A program made the translations under genes and the position numbers. A stretch of DNA of 7,033 nt from NCBI GenBank assembly GCA_015485245.1, contig WFTY01000421.1, positions 1 to 7,033 of the forward strand, given 5' to 3'. Numbering within the stretch: the stretch's first letter is position 1; each line of letters begins with the position of its first letter. A model generated the notes under the pieces. That model made no database searches and had not been told where the DNA came from. It worked only from the letters and a program-made list of their open reading frames with translations. This document shows positions 6,644 through 7,033 of the stretch, piece after piece. This DNA comes from Anaerolineales bacterium (GTDB taxonomy: Bacteria; Chloroflexota; Anaerolineae; Anaerolineales; UBA11858).

Positions 6644-6655
6644 TCACCTCCTTTC
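6644..6655 (-). promoter_or_regulatory. Isolated 12-nt Shine-Dalgarno-like sequence
   Basis: GAAAGGAGGTGA on the minus strand, complementary over 12 nt to the usual bacterial 16S rRNA 3' end (UCACCUCCUUUC). It lies a few bases after the regulator stop and more than 100 nt before the binding-protein ATG, so it does not serve that start. Only the 18-codon GTG ORF at 6587-6643 is placed to use it. Confidence 0.6.
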
Positions 6656-6661
6656 GGGTTG

Positions 6662-7033
6662 TCAATCGGGTGCCGGGGCTGTTGTTTGTCGCCTGGCAAG
6701 CTCTACAGGCAGTTGTTGGTGAACAGGTTGGGTGAGAGGGGCGTCGTCCTCGATGAGGGTGAGCAACAGATGGGCGCCGAGGTTCCCGGTTTCGTAGAGT
6801 GGTTGATGGATGGTGCTCAGGTTGAGGTAGGTCGCGTCCCGGATATCGTCGTAGCCGATGACGGAGAGCTGCTCTGGAACGGCGACGCCCAGCTCGCGGG
6901 CGGCGTCGAGGACACCGATGGCCTGGGTGTCGCTGGCGGCGAAAATAGCGCTGGGCGGGTGGGGGAGGTTGAGTAATTGTTTGGCCATGTAGTAGGCGGC
7001 CTCGCGCCCGCGCTCTCCCTCGATGATGTATTC
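6662..7033 (-). CDS. LacI-family transcriptional regulator, C-terminal part (5' end beyond the window)
   Basis: The last 123 residues of a LacI/GalR-type repressor; the frame is open to the right edge, so the HTH domain and start are not seen. The visible part is the end of the periplasmic-binding-protein-like effector domain: GERGREAAYYMAKQLL (residues 6-21 of the fragment), PSAIFAASDTQAIGVLDAAR, then ELGVAVPEQLSVIGYDDI and LSTIHQPLYETGNLGAHLLL, all typical of this family's C-terminal subdomain. It should bind a sugar or sugar derivative and release DNA in response. It lies directly upstream of the transporter genes on the same strand, which makes it their likely local regulator. Its stop is 125 bp before the binding-protein start, with no clear terminator between, so read-through into the operon is possible. 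Confidence 0.93.
   Translation of the reverse strand, partial: EYIIEGERGREAAYYMAKQLLNLPHPPSAIFAASDTQAIGVLDAARELGVAVPEQLSVIGYDDIRDATYLNLSTIHQPLYETGNLGAHLLLTLIEDDAPLTQPVHQQLPVELARRQTTAPAPD

Noticed and set aside
6537..6665. N-terminal extension of the binding protein to an ATG at 6665
   Set aside because: It would add 43 polar and charged residues before a complete lipoprotein signal, would overlap the regulator stop, and has no ribosome-binding site at the right distance, whereas the ATG at 6536 has one.

Overview
The window is a carbohydrate uptake and hydrolysis operon, read entirely from the minus strand (right to left). In transcription order it holds: the 3' end of a LacI-family regulator cut by the right edge (6662-7033); a lipoprotein sugar-binding protein (5178-6536); two CUT1-type ABC permeases (3856-4989 and 2750-3859); a secreted PD40/TolB-like beta-propeller protein (1397-2746); and a cytoplasmic GH1 beta-glucosidase (2-1381). 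The whole window is GC-rich. The Gly/Glu/Ala-rich lipoprotein linker, the long permease variants and the secreted PD40 protein resemble Chloroflexota (Anaerolineae-like) genomes. That placement is an impression from sequence style, with no marker gene to confirm it.

The four genes from the first permease to the glucosidase are tightly packed: a 4-bp ATGA overlap, then gaps of 3 and 15 nt. This suggests one translationally coupled transcript. The binding-protein gene is set apart by two non-coding gaps. The 125-bp gap upstream of it holds an isolated, exceptionally strong Shine-Dalgarno-like sequence, an 18-codon GTG ORF and a 7-3-7 palindrome beside a -10-like element. The 188-bp gap downstream holds a perfect 14-bp stem-loop and a second 16-bp stem with one mismatch. 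These gaps probably set the usual excess of binding protein over permeases and carry the regulator's target.

As a working model, the binding protein captures a glucoside outside the cell and the two permeases import it, powered by an ATPase encoded elsewhere. The GH1 enzyme then cleaves it in the cytoplasm, while the LacI-type protein senses sugar and controls the operon. The transporter looks most like the AglEFG (alpha-glucoside) type, whereas the hydrolase family is mostly beta-specific, so the true substrate is open. The propeller protein is the least explained member. I see no mobile element, CRISPR array, tRNA or rRNA. Overall this is a recognisable sugar-utilisation locus; its most unusual parts are the intergenic RNA/DNA structures and the embedded propeller gene.
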